A DNA stretch of 64,000 nucleotides from Cryobacterium mannosilyticum (GTDB lineage: Bacteria > Actinomycetota > Actinomycetes > Actinomycetales > Microbacteriaceae), in assembly GCF_004402705.1 (NCBI RefSeq), contig NZ_SOFM01000007.1, positions 124,001 to 188,000 on the forward strand, read 5' to 3'. Shown one piece after another: positions 61,708 through 64,000 of the stretch. Position 1 is the first letter of the stretch, and every line of letters starts with the position of its first letter. Made by a program: the position numbers and the translations under genes. The notes under the pieces are model-generated. The model worked only from the letters and a program-made list of their open reading frames with translations. It searched no databases and was not told the origin of the DNA.

Positions 61708-62649
61708 TTAGAAGGGCAGCAGCGGGTCGACGCCGACGGCGACGAACAGAAGCGTGAGGTACACGATCGAACCGTGGAACACCCGCATCGGCGACACGTG
61801 TTCGTGACGGATGGCGAGGCTGTACAAGCGGTGCGTTTCGTAGACGAACCAGCCGCCGGTGACCAGCGCCGTGAACGCGTAGACAAGCCCCATATCGGCG
61901 ATCGGGATGAGCAGGAGGGAGCAGGCGACCGTGGCCCAGGCGTACAGGATGACCTGCAGTCCGACCTGGCTGCGGCCGCGGATGACCGCGAGCATCGGCA
62001 CCCCGGCGGCCTGGTACTCGCTGCGGTACTTCATCGAGAGCGGCCAGTAGTGCGGCGGGGTCCACAGGAAGATGATCAGGAACAGGATGAACGGGGGCCA
62101 GGACAGGTCGCCGGTGACCGCAGCCCAGCCGATCAGGACCGGCATGCAGCCCGCGATGCCGCCCCAGACGATGTTCTGCGCGGTCCGCCGTTTGAGAACC
62201 AGCGTGTAGAAGACCACGTAGAGCAGGATGGCGCCGAGCGACAGCAGGGCGGCGAGCCAGTTGGTGAACACCCAGAGCCAGACGATGGACACGGCGCCGA
62301 GAACCCAAGCGAAAACGAGGGCCTGACGGTCGGTCAGCTCCCCCGTCACCAGCGGACGGTTCTTGGTGCGGTCCATCACCCGGTCGATGTCCCGGTCGAT
62401 GTAGCAGTTGAAGGCCCCGGCCGATCCGGCGCTGAACGCACCGCCGACCAGGGTCGCCAGGACCAGCCACAGGCTCGGGATGCCCTGCTGCGCCAGGAAC
62501 ATGGTCGGCGCGGTCACGACGAGCAGGAGTTCGACGACCCTCGGCTTCGTCAGAGACAGATAGGCCAGGAACGTGCGCCGGAATGAGCGGGTTCCGCTCA
62601 CGGTCGGGGTCGAGACGGGTCCGGGCATGACTCCTCTTACGCTGTGCAT
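61708..62649 (-). CDS. ctaB: Protoheme IX farnesyltransferase CtaB
   Basis: 313 residues, UbiA family, nine membrane helices. The prenyl-diphosphate/Mg site NCYIDRDIDRVMDRTKNRP holds the conserved aspartates, with a second motif near YRSEYQAAGVPML. It makes heme O, the substrate of CtaA. The ATG at 62649 is preceded by TAGACT nine bases away; an ATG seven codons later has GAGGAG only two bases before it. It is divergent from transketolase. Confidence 0.94.
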   Translation of the reverse strand: MHSVRGVMPGPVSTPTVSGTRSFRRTFLAYLSLTKPRVVELLLVVTAPTMFLAQQGIPSLWLVLATLVGGAFSAGSAGAFNCYIDRDIDRVMDRTKNRPLVTGELTDRQALVFAWVLGAVSIVWLWVFTNWLAALLSLGAILLYVVFYTLVLKRRTAQNIVWGGIAGCMPVLIGWAAVTGDLSWPPFILFLIIFLWTPPHYWPLSMKYRSEYQAAGVPMLAVIRGRSQVGLQVILYAWATVACSLLLIPIADMGLVYAFTALVTGGWFVYETHRLYSLAIRHEHVSPMRVFHGSIVYLTLLFVAVGVDPLLPF

Positions 62650-62928
62650 TGTGAGACGAGTCTAGGCGATCCGGCCGTGAGAACAGGCAGGGGCGCTCCG
62701 GACCGGGGCATCCGAGGTTCGGTGCCATACGCCGTCACAACGCTCGGCCGTTTCTCGACGACTGCCTATACTGGGGGGTGCTCGCCAATCTCGGTGCATG
62801 CGCGGATCCACCGAAGTCGGGCCTCTGCCGCAACGCTTGGATGACGTCGATGTCCACGGGCGCGCTCAATCCAATGGGTGCGGGTTCACGACAACCTGCC
62901 CCCTTTGTCTACGAAGGGTCAAGACCAA
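62650..62928 (+). promoter_or_regulatory. Transketolase promoter region and long leader
   Basis: TATACT (62767-62772) is a near-consensus -10. It would give a leader of about 150 bases before the transketolase start. No clear -35 is visible. I see no gene or strong hairpin in this 279-base stretch. Confidence 0.5.
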
Positions 62929-64000
62929 GTGGCAGCACTGCAGTGGGATTCGATTGACAACAAGGCGGTCGACACGGCACGTCTGCTCGCGGCCGACGCC
63001 GTCGAGAAGGTCGGGAACGGGCACCCGGGGACGGCGATGAGCCTCGCCCCCGCCGCCTACCTGCTGTTCCAGAAGGTCATGCGCCGCGACCCTGCCGACA
63101 ACGAATGGATCGGCCGCGACCGGTTCATCCTCTCGGTCGGACACAGCTCCCTCACGCAGTACGTGCAGTTGTACCTCGGCGGTTACGGCCTCGAACTCGA
63201 CGACCTCAAGGCCCTTCGCACCTGGGGTTCGAAGACGCCGGGCCACCCCGAATACGGTCACACCGACGGTGTCGAGATCACCACGGGCCCGCTCGGCCAG
63301 GGGCTGGCCTCCGCGGTCGGCTTCGCCTACGCCTCTCGTTTCGAGCGCGGCCTGTTCGACCCGGAGGCGCCGGCCGGCACGAGCCCGTTCGACCACTTCG
63401 TCTACGTGATCGCCGGCGACGGCGACCTGCAGGAAGGCATCACCAGCGAGGCGTCCTCGCTGGCCGGCCACCAGCAGCTCGGCAACCTGATCGCGATCTA
63501 CGACAGCAACCAGATCTCGATCGAGGACGACACCAACATCGCCTTCACCGAGGACGTCGCTGCCCGCTACGGGGCCTATCACTGGCACGTGCAGACGGTC
63601 GACTGGAAGAAGACGGGCTCCTATGTTGAAGACGTGCAGGCGCTCAATGATGCGATCGAGGCCGCCCAGGGCGTAACCGACAAACCGTCCCTGATCATCC
63701 TGAAGACCATCATCGGCTGGCCCAGCCCGAAGAAGCAGAACACCGGCAAGATCCACGGTTCGGCGCTCGGCGCCGACGAACTGGCGGCCGTCAAGGCGAT
63801 CCTCGGCTTCGATCCGGAGCAGACCTTCGAGGTGGCCGACGAGGTCATCGAGCACACCCGCAAGGCGCTCGTCCGCGGCGCGGCCGCGCACTCCGACTGG
63901 GATGCCACGTTCCTGGCGTGGGCAGAGGCGAACCCCGAGCGCAAGGCGCTGCTCGACCGGGTACTTTCCGGTGAACTCCCCGAGGGCGTCGAAGCGGCCC
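62929..64000 (+). CDS. tkt: Transketolase, N-terminal part (runs off the window)
   Basis: About 357 residues of the thiamine diphosphate domain are present. GNGHPGTAMSLAPAAYLLF near the start and GHTDGVEITTGPLGQG carry substrate and cofactor histidines. GDGDLQEG to DSNQISIED is the metal/ThDP-binding motif. It acts in the pentose phosphate pathway. The GTG start at 62929 has GAAGGG about ten bases upstream. Linkage to ctaB is usual in actinobacteria. Confidence 0.96.
   Translation, partial: MAALQWDSIDNKAVDTARLLAADAVEKVGNGHPGTAMSLAPAAYLLFQKVMRRDPADNEWIGRDRFILSVGHSSLTQYVQLYLGGYGLELDDLKALRTWGSKTPGHPEYGHTDGVEITTGPLGQGLASAVGFAYASRFERGLFDPEAPAGTSPFDHFVYVIAGDGDLQEGITSEASSLAGHQQLGNLIAIYDSNQISIEDDTNIAFTEDVAARYGAYHWHVQTVDWKKTGSYVEDVQALNDAIEAAQGVTDKPSLIILKTIIGWPSPKKQNTGKIHGSALGADELAAVKAILGFDPEQTFEVADEVIEHTRKALVRGAAAHSDWDATFLAWAEANPERKALLDRVLSGELPEGVEAA

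Overview
The window is GC-rich, densely packed DNA from the chromosome of an actinobacterium, most likely a member of the Microbacteriaceae (a Cryobacterium/Leifsonia-like organism). Supporting markers are a DUF3097 gene, a cysteine-free type B ribosomal protein L31, an actinobacterial GlgA/GlgC pair, an imuA'-imuB-dnaE2 mutasome with an actinobacterial LexA box, an xanthorhodopsin/actinorhodopsin-type rhodopsin, and the suf-ctaA-ctaB-tkt neighbourhood. I assign about 62 protein genes. I see no tRNA, rRNA, CRISPR array, insertion sequence or prophage. The assignment to genus is a guess.

Layout. 1-1.7 kb: arsenic response (ArsR-ArsC fusion, then a free-standing ArsC with an operator-like palindrome). 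1.7-5.2 kb: a SatD/membrane-protein pair, a green-tuned proton-pumping rhodopsin and an acetyltransferase. 5.3-9.9 kb: a tmsA-tmsB-like pair for 10-methyl-branched fatty acids, divergent from isocitrate lyase. 10-17.2 kb: a tiny acidic ORF and a hairpin leader, a drug-type MFS exporter, an MMPL transporter and a four-domain persulfide/CoA-disulfide reductase behind a CstR/CsoR-like operator. 17.2-23.2 kb: miscellaneous genes (HAD phosphatase, J-domain/NERD fusion, DUF1345, SMP-30, SRAP, slipin). 23.2-29.1 kb: the SOS mutasome. 29.1-38.8 kb: DUF3097, cold-shock protein, Lrp regulator and a PLP lyase, helicase, SGNH hydrolase, DD-carboxypeptidase, TrmH, sirtuin and a histidine phosphatase. 38.8-47.9 kb: carbohydrate metabolism (GT4, TreS, GlgA, GlgC) with an exonuclease, L31 and SerB. 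47.8-51.7 kb: FabG, DUF3099, a small putative zinc protein, SURF1 and an ABC-F protein. 51.8-56.8 kb: TetR and the suf operon. 57-64 kb: ctaA, an OpuC-type osmoprotectant ABC operon, ctaB and the start of transketolase.

How the genes fit together. Heme A synthesis (CtaA, CtaB), SURF1 and the SUF Fe-S machinery supply respiratory-chain maturation. Rhodopsin would add light-driven proton pumping. Isocitrate lyase, GlgA/GlgC and TreS handle two-carbon growth and storage or osmolyte sugars, with the Opu-type transporter as a second osmoprotection route. The arsenic, sulfide, drug-efflux, cold-shock and SOS genes form a stress-response layer.

Two architectural themes recur. Many monocistronic or operon-leading genes carry a -10-like hexamer (TANNNT or close) 6-8 bases before the start codon, which implies leaderless mRNAs. 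Several convergent pairs overlap by four bases at their stop codons (CTAG or TTAA type).
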